A stretch of DNA of 64,000 nucleotides from Novosphingobium indicum (GCF_014645195.1 NZ_BMLK01000008.1:1-64000); one strand, 5' to 3'; positions 26,881-37,035 are shown, counted from the first letter of the stretch. Numbers and translations are program-made. The notes: a model not told the origin generated them from the sequence alone.

Positions 26881-27557
26881 TGGCCTTCCGCTCCGCCGTC
26901 ATCACCTTTCCCGGCTCCAACTGCGACCGCGACATGGCGGATGCGCTGGAGAAGGTTTCGGGCACCGCGCCGCACCGCGTGTGGCACGGCGACCACGACC
27001 TGCCCGAGGGGCTGGACTTCATCGCGCTCCCCGGTGGCTTTTCCTATGGAGACTACCTGCGCTGCGGCGCCATCGCCTCGCGCTCGCCGGTGATGCAGGC
27101 AGTGATCGCCGCCGCCGAAAAGGGTGTACCGGTGCTGGGCGTGTGCAACGGTTTTCAGGTGCTGACCGAAAGCGGCCTGCTGCCCGGCGCGCTGCTTCGC
27201 AATTCGGTGATCCGCTTCGTCTGCCGCGACGCCACGCTCAAGGTCGAGAACGCCCAGTCGCTGTTCACCAGCGGCTACGAGGCAGGGCAGGAAATCGTGA
27301 TCCCGGTGGCGCATCACGATGGCAATTACTTCGCCGACGACGAGACGCTCGACCGGCTCGAAGGCGAGGGCCGGGTTGCCTTCCGCTACGCGGAGAACGT
27401 CAACGGCTCGGCCCGCGCGATTGCCGGCGTGCTCAATGCCGCGGGCAATGTGCTGGGCATGATGCCGCATCCCGAACGCGCCATCGAAACGACGCATGGC
27501 GGCACCGATGGCCGCGCGCTGTTCGAAAGCGCGATCAAGGGACTGGTCGGCGCCTGA
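26880..27557 (+). CDS. purQ: phosphoribosylformylglycinamidine synthase, glutaminase subunit PurQ
   Basis: 225 residues, starting in the TGATG overlap with purS. Class I glutamine amidotransferase that supplies ammonia to PurL. Signatures: [17 protein letters not shown], the nucleophilic Cys in [17 protein letters not shown], and the catalytic His/Glu pair in [11 protein letters not shown] hairpin lies 24 bp after the stop, suggesting that the purSQ transcript ends here. Confidence 0.96.
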   Translation: MAFRSAVITFPGSNCDRDMADALEKVSGTAPHRVWHGDHDLPEGLDFIALPGGFSYGDYLRCGAIASRSPVMQAVIAAAEKGVPVLGVCNGFQVLTESGLLPGALLRNSVIRFVCRDATLKVENAQSLFTSGYEAGQEIVIPVAHHDGNYFADDETLDRLEGEGRVAFRYAENVNGSARAIAGVLNAAGNVLGMMPHPERAIETTHGGTDGRALFESAIKGLVGA

Positions 27558-27580
27558 GCAGCCCCTCGCAGTGAGCAGGA

Positions 27581-27611
27581 AGGCCGGGCTCTTGTCCGGC
27601 CTGATTTGCTT
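27581..27611 (+). terminator. terminator-like hairpin after purQ
   Basis: AGGCCGG (27581-27587) pairs with CCGGCCT (27596-27602), followed by GATTTGCTTTT. Seven-base-pair stem with an eight-base loop and a broken T-tract, so moderate support. Confidence 0.55.
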
Positions 27612-27717
27612 TTGCGGCGAAAGCCCCGTATCCGGCGGCCAGGCCACAGACAGGAAGGTGCGATGAACAACTAAGTAGCCAGCGCGGATTTCCTCCCCAT
27701 GCTTGCTTGGTGTTCTC

Positions 27718-29301
27718 ATGTCATACCTGACTCTCGATGGCGTTGCCTGTGCAACGCCGGATGGCTCTCTTCTCTTTTCCGATCTCAATCTTTCGCTGGC
27801 GCATGAAAGTGTCGGGCTTGTCGGCCGCAACGGGTCTGGCAAGTCGACCTTGCTGCAGGCGATTGCCATGCAAGGCCCTGTAGCACAGGGAACTATCACC
27901 TGCCGGGGCAGGGTCGGCTTCCTACGCCAGTTGCCGCCGGTCGGTACGCAGACTGTCGGCGATACGCTAGGTGGAGGGGCGTTAGCCTGCCTGCGGCGCA
28001 TCGAAAGCGGCACTGCCGCCGATGCCGATTACGAGCAGGCGGACTGGACACTGCCCGCGCGCCTCGATGCCGCCACCGCTTCGGTCGGGCTGCCACCGCT
28101 CGACGTGGAACGGCCGCTCGCCGCGCTTAGCGGCGGGGAGCGCATGCGCGTGATGCTGGCGGGGCTGCTGCTCGACCACACCGATGTCCTGCTTCTCGAT
28201 GAGCCGACCAACAATCTGGACGATGCAGGCCGCGATGCGGTGCTCGATCTGCTGCAGCGCTGGCATGGGCCGGTACTGGTCGCCAGCCATGACCGTGCCT
28301 TGCTCGAGCATGTCGACCGTATCGTCGAATTGACCCGGACCGGCATTCATGTCGTCGGTGGGGGCTGGAGCGTGTTCGAACAGCAGCGGAGCGCCGAGCG
28401 GGCGCGCGCGCTCGACGCGCTCGACAAGGCGGAATCGGCGGTGAAAAGCGCGCGGCGCGACCGGCAGCGCGAGGCGGAAAAGCAGGCCCAGCGCGACAAG
28501 CGCGGGCGGGCCGTAGCTGCCCGGAAATCGGAACCGAAGATCCTCCTACATGCGCGCCAGCAGCGGGCGGAGCAGACCGCGGCGCGTTACCGCGCCGTCG
28601 GCAATGACAGCGTGGCGCAGGCAGGGGATGCGCTTGCGCAGGCACAGGCGGAGGTCGAGCGGGTGGTGCCGATCCGGATTGCCATGCCTTCCTGCGGATT
28701 GCCGACACGCCATGTGCTGGTCGAGGCGCGGCACGTGATGTGCGAACGTGAAGGACGAAGGTTGTTCGGCCTGCTCGACCTGACCATTCGCGGCCCCGAA
28801 CGGATTGCGCTCACCGGGCCCAATGGTTCGGGCAAGACGAGCCTGATCCGCCTGCTGCTGGGCGACGAGCCGCCGCAAGAGGGAGCCATCACCGCCGACC
28901 GCGGTGACATGGCTTTGCTGGACCAGCATATCTCGTTGCTGGAACGCTCGGAAACCGCGCTGGGGGCCATGCGCCGTCTCAATCCGGAGATTACTGCGGC
29001 GCAGGCTCACGATGCTCTGGCGTCCTATGGATTCCGCAATCGCTGGGGAGACCGCACCGTGGAGAGCCTTTCAGGTGGTGAGCGCGTCCGTCTGGCACTG
29101 GCCTGCCTGTTCTCCCGGCCAAGGCCGCCGCGTATGCTGATCCTCGACGAGCCGACCAACCATCTCGACGTGGAAGCGACGATGCTGCTCGAAGAAGCGC
29201 TTCAGGCCTATGACGGTGCGCTGCTGTGCGTCAGCCACGACCGAGGGTTTCGCGATGCGCTTAAGCTGGAGCGGGAAGTCAGCCTTTCGGCGGAAACCTA
29301 G
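27718..29301 (+). CDS. ABC-F family ATPase
   Basis: 527 residues from ATG 27718 (MSYLTLDGVACATPDG); a TTG five codons upstream is less likely. Two ABC domains without membrane segments. Domain 1 has GRNGSGKST, LSGGERMRV and LLLDEPTNNLDD. The charged linker (about 220-300) is rich in Arg/Ala/Glu coiled coil. Domain 2 has GPNGSGKTS, LSGGERVRLALA and LILDEPTNHLDVE. ABC-F proteins act on the ribosome E site (EttA, Uup) or confer antibiotic tolerance; the exact subclass is not clear. It converges with the GGDEF/EAL gene, overlapping it by 4 bp. Confidence 0.92.
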   Translation: MSYLTLDGVACATPDGSLLFSDLNLSLAHESVGLVGRNGSGKSTLLQAIAMQGPVAQGTITCRGRVGFLRQLPPVGTQTVGDTLGGGALACLRRIESGTAADADYEQADWTLPARLDAATASVGLPPLDVERPLAALSGGERMRVMLAGLLLDHTDVLLLDEPTNNLDDAGRDAVLDLLQRWHGPVLVASHDRALLEHVDRIVELTRTGIHVVGGGWSVFEQQRSAERARALDALDKAESAVKSARRDRQREAEKQAQRDKRGRAVAARKSEPKILLHARQQRAEQTAARYRAVGNDSVAQAGDALAQAQAEVERVVPIRIAMPSCGLPTRHVLVEARHVMCEREGRRLFGLLDLTIRGPERIALTGPNGSGKTSLIRLLLGDEPPQEGAITADRGDMALLDQHISLLERSETALGAMRRLNPEITAAQAHDALASYGFRNRWGDRTVESLSGGERVRLALACLFSRPRPPRMLILDEPTNHLDVEATMLLEEALQAYDGALLCVSHDRGFRDALKLEREVSLSAET

Positions 29302-31610
29302 GCGGCGCTCTGCTTGGCGAGGTAATGCGGGTTGCGGAACAAGTCCTCGGCGTCTTTGGCCGCCATCGGGCGTCCGAAGAAGTAGCCCTGGATCTTCCGG
29401 CAGCCGAGCTGGCGGATGAGTTCCACTTCCTTCTCGGTCTCCGCGCCTTCGGCCGTGGTCGACATTTCGAGGCTGTCCGCCATGGCGACAACGGCGCGGA
29501 TGATGGCGAGGCTTTCGACGTTGCCGGTCGCGGCGCTCTGCACGAAGGAGCGGTCGACCTTGATCGTCGAGAACCGCAGCTTGCGCAGGTACCCGAGCGA
29601 GGAATAGCCGGTGCCGAAGTCGTCCAGCGCGATGCCGCAGCCCAGCGCCATGATCTGCTCGAGCGCGGCCTGTGCCTGGCTGGCATCGCGCAGGAAGATG
29701 CTTTCGGTGACCTCGATTTCGAGGCGGCGCGGCGAAAGACCGCTTTGCGTGAGGGCGCTGATGACGCTCGCGGAGAAATTGGGGTCGAGCAGCTGCTCGC
29801 CCGAGGCGTTGACCGCAACGCGCACGTGCTCGGGCCAGTTCATCGCCTCGCGGCAGGCCTGATGCAGAACCCATTCGCCGATCGGAACGATCAGGCGCGT
29901 GTCCTCGGCCAGCGGGATGAACTTTCCGGGGCTGACGAAGCCGTGTTCCTTGCTGTTCCAGCGCAGCAGCGCCTCGAAGCTGACCACGCCTTCCGTATGC
30001 GCATCGACGACAGGCTGGTAGACGAGCTGGAATTCGTTGTTGTCCAGCGCCTGTCGCAACGAGAATTCCAGCTGGCGGCGCTCCTCGGCATGAGCATGCA
30101 GCGCGGGCTCATAGGTGAAGTGCGCGTTGCCGCCGGTGTCTTTGGCCCGGTAGAGTGCAAGGTCGGCATTGCGCATCAGCGTTTCGACCGTGGCGCCGTC
30201 GCGCGGGCCGAAGGCCGAACCGACCGAGGCGCCGACGTAGAGCGTGTGATGCTCGACCTCGTAGGGCTGTGAGAGCCGCCGGATCACCTGCTGCGCCACC
30301 GCCTTGACGTGCTCCAGATCCGAGGCGTCGCGGATGACGATGGCGAACTCGTCGCCGCCGAGGCGGCCGCACAGTTCGTTCTCGGTCATCTGCTCCTTGA
30401 GACGCTCGGAGACGCGGGCCAGCAACTGGTCGCCGACGAGATGGCCGAGGGTATCGTTAACGGCCTTGAAGCGATCGAGGTCGATCATCAGGAAGGCGCA
30501 GCGTGTACGCCACTTTTCCGCGTAATCGAGCGCGTCGCCGAGCGCTTCGGTGAGCATCATGCGGTTGGGCAGACCGGTCAGCGTGTCGTAGCGCGCCATC
30601 CACGCGATCTTGTCAGAGTTCTCACGCGCCTCGGTCACGTCCGAGCCGACGCCGCGGAAGCCGTCGAAGATGCCGTCTTCATCGAAGCGCGGCGTGCCCG
30701 AAAGCTCCCACCAGCGCGATTCGCCATTGATGGTCACCCGCACCAGCAGGTTTGAGAAGTTCTCGCGGCGCTTCAGCTTCTCGGCGAGGTCGTGAAGGCT
30801 CGAAGGGAACTGCCCGGTTTCCCAGGCAGGGCCGGAAATGAGCTGAATGAACGACTTGCCGTCGGCTTCCTTGGCGTTGCAGCCAAGCGCGAAGGCAAAG
30901 CGGGGGGAAACCGAACGCACGCGGCGGTTGGTATCGGTCTGCCACAGCCAGTCGGCCTCACCTTCCTCGAATTCGCGCAGGAGCAGCGAGACGACCTCGT
31001 TCTTTTCCAGAATGCCGGCTTCCGCGATCTTCGTCGCGATGTAGCGCTTGGCGCCTTCCACCGCGCCGACGAGGATCGTGCCGGTAAACACGACAGTGAT
31101 CGCAGCCATGTCGTAGGTATGGGTGAACAGGAAATAGACGATCGTGGAGCCGCCGACGATTCCGCAGAACAGCAGGGTGCCCATCGGGACAGCCGGCAGC
31201 AGGATGGCCGATGCCGTCATCAGCATGGCAAGGACCGTCCAGATCTTCACCTGCGTCGCCGCATCGACGAACAGGCCGAAACAGCCGAGCGGGACCGCCC
31301 AGACGAGACCGCTGAAGATCGAGGCGACCATCTGTGCCTGCACTTCGCCGCGCGACATGCGGCGGCGGTCGGCATCCGCGAGCGAGCGGTCGATGCGCTG
31401 GCCATGCCACAAGGTCAGTGCGACCACGGTGATCCAGCCGGCCATGAACACGACGGGAACCTGTTCCATCGTCAGTGTGACGATTGCGAGCATCGCCGCG
31501 ACTTGTGTGGCAATGCGCGAGAACGTGCCGCTGCGCAGGCTTGAATATTGCAGGCCCCGCAGCCGTGCCCAGTCGCCGTTGTCCGGGTCGCTCAACCCGA
31601 GTACGGCCAT
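29298..31610 (-). CDS. membrane PAS-GGDEF-EAL protein (c-di-GMP turnover)
   Basis: 770 residues from ATG 31610 (MAVLGLSDPDNGDW); an ATG at 31661 would add 17 residues. About five transmembrane helices occupy residues 35-180, a PAS-like sensor lies at about 220-330 (DWLWQTDTNRRVRSVSPRFA; GFRGVGSDVTEARENS), a GGDEF domain follows with an intact GRLGGDEFAIV, and an EAL domain with intact SFEALLRW, DDFGTGYSSLGYL and KVDRSFV. Both active sites look complete, so it could make or degrade cyclic di-GMP, with the PAS domain setting the balance. Located downstream of glmS. Confidence 0.93.
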   Translation of the reverse strand: MAVLGLSDPDNGDWARLRGLQYSSLRSGTFSRIATQVAAMLAIVTLTMEQVPVVFMAGWITVVALTLWHGQRIDRSLADADRRRMSRGEVQAQMVASIFSGLVWAVPLGCFGLFVDAATQVKIWTVLAMLMTASAILLPAVPMGTLLFCGIVGGSTIVYFLFTHTYDMAAITVVFTGTILVGAVEGAKRYIATKIAEAGILEKNEVVSLLLREFEEGEADWLWQTDTNRRVRSVSPRFAFALGCNAKEADGKSFIQLISGPAWETGQFPSSLHDLAEKLKRRENFSNLLVRVTINGESRWWELSGTPRFDEDGIFDGFRGVGSDVTEARENSDKIAWMARYDTLTGLPNRMMLTEALGDALDYAEKWRTRCAFLMIDLDRFKAVNDTLGHLVGDQLLARVSERLKEQMTENELCGRLGGDEFAIVIRDASDLEHVKAVAQQVIRRLSQPYEVEHHTLYVGASVGSAFGPRDGATVETLMRNADLALYRAKDTGGNAHFTYEPALHAHAEERRQLEFSLRQALDNNEFQLVYQPVVDAHTEGVVSFEALLRWNSKEHGFVSPGKFIPLAEDTRLIVPIGEWVLHQACREAMNWPEHVRVAVNASGEQLLDPNFSASVISALTQSGLSPRRLEIEVTESIFLRDASQAQAALEQIMALGCGIALDDFGTGYSSLGYLRKLRFSTIKVDRSFVQSAATGNVESLAIIRAVVAMADSLEMSTTAEGAETEKEVELIRQLGCRKIQGYFFGRPMAAKDAEDLFRNPHYLAKQSAA

Positions 31611-31753
31611 GACCGGAAGCTTCCTTGGGAGGGCTTTGTTCTGAAGAGACCTTACTTGCACCCGGTCTCCATACCCTCAGGAGGGTTATTACCGGGTAAA
31701 GCCGCGATGGCCTTTGGCGGATTATTTTGCGGCGAATGCTGCGCGGAAGCGAC

Positions 31754-33577
31754 TTATTCGACGGTGACGCTCTTGGCGAGATTGCGGGGCTGGTCGACGT
31801 CGGTGCCTTTCACGCAGGCCACGTGATAGGCGAGGAGCTGCACCGGTACGGCATAGACGAGCGGGGCAATCAGCGGATGGACCTTCGGCATTTCGATCGT
31901 TGCGATGCAGCCTTCACCCGCTTCGGCGATGCCCTCCGCGTCGGAGATCAGAACGACCTTGCCGCCGCGTGCGCGCACTTCCTGCATGTTCGAAACGGTC
32001 TTTTCGAACAGTGGTCCGGATGGGGCCAGCACGATCACCGGAACGGCTTCGTCGATGAGCGCGATGGGGCCATGCTTCATTTCGCCCGAGGCATAGCCCT
32101 CGGCGTGAATGTAGCTGATTTCCTTGAGCTTTAGCGCTCCCTCGAGAGCGAGCGGGAAGTCCGGTCCACGGCCCAAATAAAGCACGTCGCGCGCTGGCGC
32201 GATCAGGTGCGCCATGTCCGCGATTTCCTCGTCGTGGCCCAGCGCGGCATTGAGGCACGCCGGCGTCTCGACGAGGTGCTTCACCACGGTCATTTCCTCG
32301 GCCCGGTCCATGCGGCCGCGCAGCACGGCAAGCCGCGCGGCGAGGGCGGCGAGTACGGCAAGCTGGCAGGTGAAAGCCTTTGTCGAGGCAACGCCGATTT
32401 CCGGTCCGGCGTGGGTCGGCAGCAGCAGGTCCGCCTCGCGCGCCATCGTGCTGGTCGGCACGTTGACCACGACCGCAATGGTCTGTCCCTCCGCCTTGCA
32501 GTGGCGCAGGGCGGCCAGCGTATCCGCCGTTTCGCCGGACTGGGAAATGAACAGGGCAAGGCCGCCCGGCTCGAGCACCGGATCGCGGTATCGGAATTCG
32601 GAAGCGACATCGATATCGACCGGGAGCCGCGCGAACTGCTCGATCCAGTACTTTGCGACCATACCGGCGTAGTAGCTGGTGCCGCATGCGACGATGGTGA
32701 TCCGCTGGACCTTGGACAGGTCGAAATCGATCTGAGGCAGGGCCACCGACTGGTCGACCTGCCGCACGTAGCTGTGCAGCGTCTGGGCGACCACGGTCGG
32801 CTGCTCGAAGATCTCCTTCTGCATGAAGTGGCGATAATTGCCCTTCTCGATGGCGACTGCAGAGGCACCCGAGGCGACGATTTCGCGCTCCACCGGATTG
32901 TTGTCGACATCGAAGATCTGCGCGCCGTCGCGGGTGATGACGACCCAGTCGCCTTCGTCGAGGTAGGTGATCTTCTGGGTCAGCGGCGCGAGCGCCAGCG
33001 CATCGGAGCCAAGGTAGGTTTCGCCGTCACCATAGCCGACGACCAGCGGCGAGCCGAGACGGGCGCCGATCAGCATGTCGGGAAAGCGGCGGAAGGCAAT
33101 GGCCAGCGCGAAGGCACCGCGCAGCTGGGGCAGGGCTACCTTCACCGCGTCCTGCGGCGAAAGCCCGGCCTCGATCTGTTCGGAGACGAGGTGCGCGACG
33201 ACTTCGGTATCGGTCTGGCTTTCGAATGTGCGTCCCCGGCCTTCCAGACCCTCCCGCAGGCTGCGGAAGTTCTCGATGATGCCGTTGTGGACGAGGGCCA
33301 ATTCGCCGGTCGCGTGGGGATGGGCATTGGCCGCGGTCGGTGCGCCGTGGGTGGCCCAACGGGTGTGGGCGATGCCGGTCAGGCCCTGGGCCGGGTCCGT
33401 GATCAGTTCCTTGACGAGGTTGATCAGTTTGCCTTCGGCGCGGCGGCGCACGAGCTGGCCGTCATGGACAGTGCAGACACCGGCGCTGTCATAGCCCCGA
33501 TATTCCATGCGCCTCAGGCCGTCGACCAGCCTGTCCGCGACTTCTTCCTTGCCGACGATGCCGATAATTCCACACAT
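31754..33577 (-). CDS. glmS: glutamine-fructose-6-phosphate aminotransferase (isomerizing)
   Basis: 607 residues. First committed step to UDP-GlcNAc: fructose-6-phosphate plus glutamine to glucosamine-6-phosphate. The Cys2 nucleophile starts the mature glutaminase domain (MCGIIGIVGKEEVADRL), with RRMEYRGYDSAGVC and HTRWATHGAPTAANAHPH. Two SIS domains follow (VACGTSYYAGMVAKYW; ISQSGETADTLAALRHCKAE), and the C-terminus is NLAKSVTVE. Length is typical. No ribozyme-like leader is evident upstream. glmU lies 2 kb away on the same strand. Confidence 0.97.
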   Translation of the reverse strand: MCGIIGIVGKEEVADRLVDGLRRMEYRGYDSAGVCTVHDGQLVRRRAEGKLINLVKELITDPAQGLTGIAHTRWATHGAPTAANAHPHATGELALVHNGIIENFRSLREGLEGRGRTFESQTDTEVVAHLVSEQIEAGLSPQDAVKVALPQLRGAFALAIAFRRFPDMLIGARLGSPLVVGYGDGETYLGSDALALAPLTQKITYLDEGDWVVITRDGAQIFDVDNNPVEREIVASGASAVAIEKGNYRHFMQKEIFEQPTVVAQTLHSYVRQVDQSVALPQIDFDLSKVQRITIVACGTSYYAGMVAKYWIEQFARLPVDIDVASEFRYRDPVLEPGGLALFISQSGETADTLAALRHCKAEGQTIAVVVNVPTSTMAREADLLLPTHAGPEIGVASTKAFTCQLAVLAALAARLAVLRGRMDRAEEMTVVKHLVETPACLNAALGHDEEIADMAHLIAPARDVLYLGRGPDFPLALEGALKLKEISYIHAEGYASGEMKHGPIALIDEAVPVIVLAPSGPLFEKTVSNMQEVRARGGKVVLISDAEGIAEAGEGCIATIEMPKVHPLIAPLVYAVPVQLLAYHVACVKGTDVDQPRNLAKSVTVE

Positions 33578-33695
33578 GTGCCGTGTTCGCTGCCTTAACC
33601 GTGTTGACCAAGCAATTGCAGGCTCAAGCCTGCCGAAACAAGCTTGAGAAGTGGTTTAGACGCGCAGCAGGCGTGCACGCTTGTGGAAAGTCCGA

Positions 33696-34523
33696 TCAGT
33701 CGCCGTCGAGAAGGTCTCCGAAGCTGCCGAGGATCGAGCCTTCACCGCGCCGCTGTCCGCCGGGCAGGGCCGCCGAGAGCATGCGGCCGGCGAGGCGAGA
33801 GAAGGGCAGCGACTGGATCCAGACCTTGCCCGGTCCGCGCAGCCGCGCGAAGAACACGCCTTCGCCGCCGAAGATCATCGACTTCACCGACCCGGCGCGA
33901 ACCAGATCGAAATCGATCCCCGAAGTGAAAGCAGCGACGCAGCCGGTATCGATGTGCAGTTCCTCGCCGGCGCGCAGTTCGCGCTCGACCACCATGCCGC
34001 CCATCTGCACGAAGACCCAGCCATCGCCCTCGAGCTTCTGCATGATAAAGCCTTCGCCGCCGAACAGGCCGGTCATGATCTTCTGCTGGAAGTGGATGCC
34101 GATGGACACGCCGCGCGCCGCGGCCAGAAAGGCGTCCTTCTGGCAGATCAGGCGTCCGCCCACGTCGTCGAGCTTGATCGGCAGGATCGAACCGGGGATC
34201 GGCGCTGCAAAAGCCACGCGGGCTTTTCCATGGCCATGATGGGTGAAGACCGTGGTGAACAGGCTCTCGCCCGTGACGAGGCGCTTGCCCGCGCCCAGCA
34301 GCTTGCCCATGAAGCCGCTGCCTTCGCCGCCCGACCCGTCGCCGAACACGGTCGACATCTCGATGCTCGAATCCTTCCAGACCATCGCCCCGGCCTCGGC
34401 GACGGCGCTTTCGCCGGGATCAAGCTCGATCTCGACGAACTGGAGTTCCTGCCCCTTGATCTCGAAATCGACATCGTCGGCAATCGAGGAACTGCGGGTA
34501 TGGCTCCAGGGGCTGTTGGACAT
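33696..34523 (-). CDS. AIM24 / TIGR00266 family protein
   Basis: 275 residues from ATG 34523 (MSNSPWSHTRSSSIADDVDF); a longer frame upstream has no support. The family shows repeated beta strands with glycine turns: LQFVEIELDPGESAVAEAGA at the N-terminus, HHGHGKARVAFAAPIPGSI in the middle, GLFGGEGFIMQKLEGDGWVF and IFGGEGVFFARLRGPGKVWI later. It forms a trimeric double-stranded beta helix-like fold in solved homologues. The role in bacteria is unknown; the yeast AIM24 relative affects mitochondrial inner membrane organisation. Confidence 0.85.
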   Translation of the reverse strand: MSNSPWSHTRSSSIADDVDFEIKGQELQFVEIELDPGESAVAEAGAMVWKDSSIEMSTVFGDGSGGEGSGFMGKLLGAGKRLVTGESLFTTVFTHHGHGKARVAFAAPIPGSILPIKLDDVGGRLICQKDAFLAAARGVSIGIHFQQKIMTGLFGGEGFIMQKLEGDGWVFVQMGGMVVERELRAGEELHIDTGCVAAFTSGIDFDLVRAGSVKSMIFGGEGVFFARLRGPGKVWIQSLPFSRLAGRMLSAALPGGQRRGEGSILGSFGDLLDGD

Positions 34524-34729
34524 CGGGTCACTCCGTATTGCGCGAAAAGGGATGAACGCTGTGATCACTGCGGTGTGTGACGGTGTGATTTCCACGCTGT
34601 GACTTGTCAAACCGCGCTGGTCGGATATTCTTGTCGCTTGAACGAACACCGTCTGACGAGCGAGGCCCATGAAGAGGGTCCGGCCCAGACCTAGGCAGTA
34701 TCGGTGTTCCGGGGAGAGGAAATTCGTCG

Positions 34730-35473
34730 ATGTTCAAGAGAAGTGCGTTTGCAGGAGTAGTGGGCCTGTTGTTGGCCGGAACGGCTCATGCAGCGCCTGT
34801 AGCCGACACATCTTCGTCCGCGATCCCCGAAACCGCTGCACTCGCGATGGCTTTTGGCCACGACGCGAAACCGCAGGCCGGCCTGGATGTCGGTGCGCAG
34901 GTGGACAAGGGCTTCGATCTGATCCGTAGCGGCAAGCAGGCGAGGGCCGTGAAGGTCTTCGATACGGTCATCGCCTCGGCAGACCGCTATCTCGCCAGCG
35001 ATCCGCGTACGCCGCTGTGCAATTCGGATCGCACCGCTCCCGATGCCGCTGCCGACAGCGTGGTGCTCGTCGACGGCGCCCTATGCGATGCGCATTTCGG
35101 CAAGGGCTTTGCGCTGATCGATCTCGGCCGGGGCGACCTTGCCGAAGCGGAACTGCGCAAGGCGACGGAGATGGCGCCGGGTAATGCGCATTTCGCCAAC
35201 GAGTACGCCGAACTTTTCAAGTCGCGGCGCCAGTGGCAGGAAAGCTACGATCTTTTCGCGCATGCCTGGGCCATCGCCAGCAAGGACAAGGATGGGCCGG
35301 ACGCGTCGCTGGCTGCACGGGCGCTGCGCGGGATGGGCTACAACAAGATCGAGATGGGCGATCTCGATGCGGCGGAAAACCTGTTCCGCCAGTCGCAGGA
35401 ATACGATCCCGGCAGCGAAGCCGCGAAAGTCGAGCTCGGCTACATCGCGCGCAAGAAAGCTATTGGTTCGTAA
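34730..35473 (+). CDS. periplasmic TPR-repeat protein
   Basis: 247 residues with a signal peptide at 1-22 (FAGVVGLLLAGTAHAA). At least three tetratricopeptide-like helical pairs are visible (VDKGFDLIRSGKQARAVKVF; GFALIDLGRGDLAEAELRKA; GYNKIEMGDLDAAENLFRQS). Two cysteines at about 97 and 119 could form a disulfide in the periplasm. It is probably a scaffold or binding protein; no partner is evident. It is divergent from the AIM24-like gene. Confidence 0.8.
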   Translation: MFKRSAFAGVVGLLLAGTAHAAPVADTSSSAIPETAALAMAFGHDAKPQAGLDVGAQVDKGFDLIRSGKQARAVKVFDTVIASADRYLASDPRTPLCNSDRTAPDAAADSVVLVDGALCDAHFGKGFALIDLGRGDLAEAELRKATEMAPGNAHFANEYAELFKSRRQWQESYDLFAHAWAIASKDKDGPDASLAARALRGMGYNKIEMGDLDAAENLFRQSQEYDPGSEAAKVELGYIARKKAIGS

Positions 35474-35523
35474 GAGACGGCCTCAGAGCCTAGGCTTCGA
35501 AATCAGATCAAGGCCCCGCTAAC

Positions 35524-35583
35524 CCTGAGCTTGTCGAAGGGTGCCGATGCAGCGTGATACCGGCGTCCTTCGACAAGCTCAGG
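35524..35583. repeat. REP-like palindrome, 17-bp arms
   Basis: CCTGAGCTTGTCGAAGG at 35524-35540 is repeated as its exact complement at 35567-35583, separated by 26 bp. This sequence is a very common interspersed palindrome in proteobacterial genomes. It lies between the convergent TPR gene and glmU. Confidence 0.85.
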
Positions 35584-35608
35584 ACGAACGGCGCCTGGGC
35601 CTTGGTCC

Positions 35609-36976
35609 CTACTTCTTCGCTTCGGCTTTCTTCTTTTTCATCGCGTCGTGAAAGCGGTCGGCCCAGCCGGGCTTGACCAGCTGTTCGCCGCGCACGAGCC
35701 GCAGTTCGCCATCGGCCACATCGCGGGTTACGGCGCTGCCGGCGGCGACGATAGCATCGGCTCCGATCTTGACCGGTGCGATTAGAGCGCTGTTCGAGCC
35801 GATGAAGGCACGCTCGCCGATCACGGTCTTGTGTTTGAAATAGCCGTCGTAGTTGCAGGTGATGGTGCCCGCGCCGATGTTGGCGTTGGCACCCACGCTG
35901 GCATCGCCCAGGTAGGTCAGGTGGTTGGCCTTGGCGCCTTCACCCAGCACGGCGTTCTTCATCTCGACGAAGTTGCCGATCCTGGCGCCTTCCTTGAGCA
36001 CCGCACCTGGCCGCAGACGGGCGTATGGGCCGATCGATGTGCCGGTTTCCAATGTCGCGCCTTCGAGGTGCGAGAAGGCATGGATCGTCACATTGTCGGC
36101 TATCGATACCCCGGTGCCGAACACTACATTGGGTTCGATGGTGACATCGCGGCCGAGCTGCGTGTCCCAGGCGAAGAAGACGGTTTCCGGCGCGATCAGC
36201 GTCACTCCGTCCGCCATGGCCTGCACGCGGCGCTTCTTCTGCCAGCGGGCCTCGGCCTCGGCGAGTTCGCCGCGGCTGTTGATGCCGCCCACTTCGTCTG
36301 GATCGTCGGTGACGATCACCGCGCAGTCGCGGCCTTCGAGCGTGGCGATATTGACGATGTCGACGAGGTAGTATTCGCCCTGCGCATTGTCGTTGCCGAC
36401 CTTGCCGAGCAGATCGAACAGGTCCGCCGACTTCACCGCCATGAGGCCCGAGTTGCACAGACGGCAGGCGCGCTGTTCCTCGTCGGCGTCCTTGTATTCG
36501 ACCATCATCGCGATCCGGCCGTCATCGTGAGCAAGGACGCGACCGTACTGCAGCGGGTCTTCCGGTTCGAAGCCGAGCACGACCACGGCGGGCGCGTCGG
36601 GCGCGTGCAACCGCTCGATCATCGCGCGCATCGTCTCGGTGCGCACGAAAGGCACGTCGCCGTAGAGGATCAGTACGTCGCCGTCGAAGCCGGCCAGCGC
36701 CTGTTCCGCCTGCTGCACCGCATGGCCGGTGCCGAGCTGCGGTTCCTGCACGGCGATGGTGGCGCGGTCTCGCAGCGCCTTTTCAAGCTGCTCGCGTCCA
36801 TGCCCGGCGACCACGACCTCCCGCTCCGGCGTCAGCTTCCGGGCGCTGTCGAGCAAGTGTTCCAACATCGGCCTGCCGGCGATGGGGTGGAGCACCTTGT
36901 GCAGGTCGCTCTTCATGCGGGTGCCCTTGCCGGCGGCGAGGACGACTAGGGCGAGAGGCTTACTGGCAGAAGTCAT
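35609..36976 (-). CDS. glmU: bifunctional UDP-N-acetylglucosamine pyrophosphorylase / glucosamine-1-phosphate N-acetyltransferase
   Basis: 455 residues from ATG 36976 (MTSASKPLALVVLAAG). The N-terminal half is a uridylyltransferase with LAAGKGTRMKSDLHKVLHPI and a QPQLGTGHAV-like loop (QEPQLGTGHAVQQAEQ). The C-terminal half is a left-handed beta helix (ETGTSIGPYARLRPGAVLKE, then GNFVEMKNAVLGEGAKANHL and GAGTITCNYDG). Completes synthesis of UDP-GlcNAc for peptidoglycan and lipid A. Lys/Glu-rich C-terminus. Its 5' end is 59 bp from the divergent gph gene. Confidence 0.97.
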   Translation of the reverse strand: MTSASKPLALVVLAAGKGTRMKSDLHKVLHPIAGRPMLEHLLDSARKLTPEREVVVAGHGREQLEKALRDRATIAVQEPQLGTGHAVQQAEQALAGFDGDVLILYGDVPFVRTETMRAMIERLHAPDAPAVVVLGFEPEDPLQYGRVLAHDDGRIAMMVEYKDADEEQRACRLCNSGLMAVKSADLFDLLGKVGNDNAQGEYYLVDIVNIATLEGRDCAVIVTDDPDEVGGINSRGELAEAEARWQKKRRVQAMADGVTLIAPETVFFAWDTQLGRDVTIEPNVVFGTGVSIADNVTIHAFSHLEGATLETGTSIGPYARLRPGAVLKEGARIGNFVEMKNAVLGEGAKANHLTYLGDASVGANANIGAGTITCNYDGYFKHKTVIGERAFIGSNSALIAPVKIGADAIVAAGSAVTRDVADGELRLVRGEQLVKPGWADRFHDAMKKKKAEAKK

Positions 36977-37035
36977 GGGGACCATCTGCCAGCAAAATGT
37001 TGCGGTTTCCACACCAAGACTGCACTGGGGCGATC

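Noticed and set aside
31661..31696. Nested small palindromes (CCCGGT...ACCGGG around ACCCTC/GAGGGT) between the glmS and GGDEF/EAL genes
   Set aside because: Could be a terminator of glmS, but lacks a T-tract and the stems are short; a riboswitch was considered but no conserved core was recognised.
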